Shown piece by piece: positions 5,871 to 6,314 of a DNA stretch of 6,314 bases (within the stretch, counting starts at the first letter, position 1; the number at the start of each line of letters is the position of its first letter). The notes below the pieces were generated by a model. It searched no databases. It was not told where the DNA came from and saw only the letters and a program-made list of their open reading frames with translations. This DNA comes from an uncultured Bacteroidota bacterium (lineage in GTDB: Bacteria; Bacteroidota; Bacteroidia; Bacteroidales; P3): contig URCX01000114.1 in the NCBI GenBank assembly GCA_900546465.1, positions 1 through 6,314 of the forward strand, given 5' to 3'. A program made the position numbers and the translations under genes.

Positions 5871-6067
5871 AAACATATACTCCGCCATTTTGTTACTGAC
5901 AAAACAACGTTTGTATTCAAAATATGTGTTTGACTAACATTTTTGCAGGAGTGTGGTTTTTCAAATACGGGAAATGAGGGAAATCCAATGGAAATATATT
6001 ACAAAAGAAAGTAAACACAAGGTGGTATTTTGTCGGAAGAAAATAATGTCGTAAATTTGCGTCTTCT
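5871..6067. other. Intergenic region between the radical SAM and TamB-like genes
   Basis: This 197-bp stretch holds no credible gene. Two weak hairpins follow the radical SAM stop. TTTTGT/ACAAAA at 5888-5904 has a 5-nt loop but no T-tract after it. GTGTT/AACAT near 5926-5940 has a 5-nt loop and is followed by TTTT. The second could be a weak terminator, but its stem is short and has a G-T pair, so I do not call it. The right end holds the tamB-like promoter. Confidence 0.6.
6029..6059 (+). promoter_or_regulatory. Promoter of the TamB-like gene
   Basis: TTTG (6029-6032) and TAAATTTG (6052-6059) are 19 nt apart, an exact match to the Bacteroidota consensus. The -7 box ends only 8 nt before the ATG at 6068, so transcription from it would leave a leader of only a few nucleotides. 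Confidence 0.82.
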
Positions 6068-6314
6068 ATGTTGGCAGAGAAAAAGGAGAAAAGAAAGAGG
6101 GTTTTACCGTTGTGCCTGAAACTTTCATTCAGGTTACTCGGCTATTTCTTCTTGTTTGTATATATTCTCGTAGCTCTGTTGAACAGCACCTTGGTTCAGT
6201 CTTTTACCGCTGCCAAAGTGGCTGAACATTTTTCCAAAGAGTGGAAAACCAAATTGTCAATAGGTGCTTTGGAGATACGTCCTTTGCTTACTGTTTCCTT
6301 AAAAGATATTTACC
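6068..6314 (+). CDS. TamB/DUF490-like envelope translocation and assembly protein, N-terminal fragment
   Basis: Only the first 82 codons are in the window. The protein begins with a strongly basic cytoplasmic stretch (residues 2-11, rich in Lys and Arg). One hydrophobic segment at about 21-39 (LGYFFLFVYILVALL) then forms an inner-membrane signal anchor. The following part, with LNSTLVQSFTAAKV, WKTKLSIGALEI and a VSLKDIY segment, resembles the start of TamB/AsmA-type proteins, in which a Q-containing segment after the anchor leads into repeated beta strands. TamB is a very long periplasm-spanning protein thought to move phospholipids or help outer-membrane protein assembly together with an Omp85 protein. 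The assignment rests on this short N-terminal pattern and on genome habit in Bacteroidales; an AsmA-family relative is the main alternative. There is no alternative ATG nearby, so the start at 6068 seems secure. Its promoter is immediately upstream. Confidence 0.75.
   Translation, partial: MLAEKKEKRKRVLPLCLKLSFRLLGYFFLFVYILVALLNSTLVQSFTAAKVAEHFSKEWKTKLSIGALEIRPLLTVSLKDIY

Noticed and set aside
5888..5945. Possible terminators after the radical SAM gene
   Set aside because: The first hairpin has an all A/T and single G-C stem with no T-tract. The second has only a 5-bp stem with a G-T pair. Neither is strong enough to call.
1..6314. Defence system, mobile element, CRISPR array or biosynthetic cluster
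   Set aside because: All genes are housekeeping or single orphan families. There are no transposase, integrase, nuclease or toxin motifs, no long terminal repeats and no regularly spaced repeats.

Overview
The window looks like a chromosomal housekeeping segment from a Bacteroidales bacterium (Bacteroidota), probably related to Bacteroides, Parabacteroides or Barnesiella; the genus cannot be fixed from the sequence. The main evidence is the promoter style. Six upstream regions carry a TAnnTTTG-type -7 box (five exact, one relaxed), and four of these have a TTTG or TTG about 19-21 nt further upstream, as expected for the Bacteroidota primary sigma factor. Shine-Dalgarno sites are weak or absent, the base composition is AT-rich, and the protein families fit. 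There is no sign of an insertion sequence, prophage, CRISPR array or other mobile DNA.

Layout. Positions 1-4748 are all transcribed leftward (minus strand). In transcription order they hold a tRNA-Glu(CUC) gene (4748-4677) with its own promoter and a strong intrinsic terminator; truA, a tRNA pseudouridine synthase (4560-3811); an uncharacterised polytopic membrane protein with GT-C glycosyltransferase-like features (3674-2205); then a tight group of rdgB (house-cleaning ITP/XTP pyrophosphatase, 2154-1579), a DUF2148 cysteine-rich ferredoxin-like protein (1570-1043) and serS (seryl-tRNA synthetase, from 1014 and cut by the left edge). A good promoter for the rdgB group lies at the 3' end of the membrane-protein gene.

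Positions 4749-4928 form a divergent intergenic region. To its right, on the plus strand, are a COG1313/PflX-like radical SAM protein (4929-5870) and, after a 197-bp gap with its own promoter, the first 82 codons of a TamB/DUF490-like envelope protein (from 6068, cut by the right edge).

Three leftward loci serve translation (tRNA-Glu, truA, serS) and one cleans the nucleotide pool (rdgB). The DUF2148, radical SAM and membrane proteins have no clear function. I found no convincing new multi-gene system. The most interesting points are these three orphan-function proteins, the overlapping tRNA terminator and truA promoter, and the nearly leaderless tamB-like promoter.
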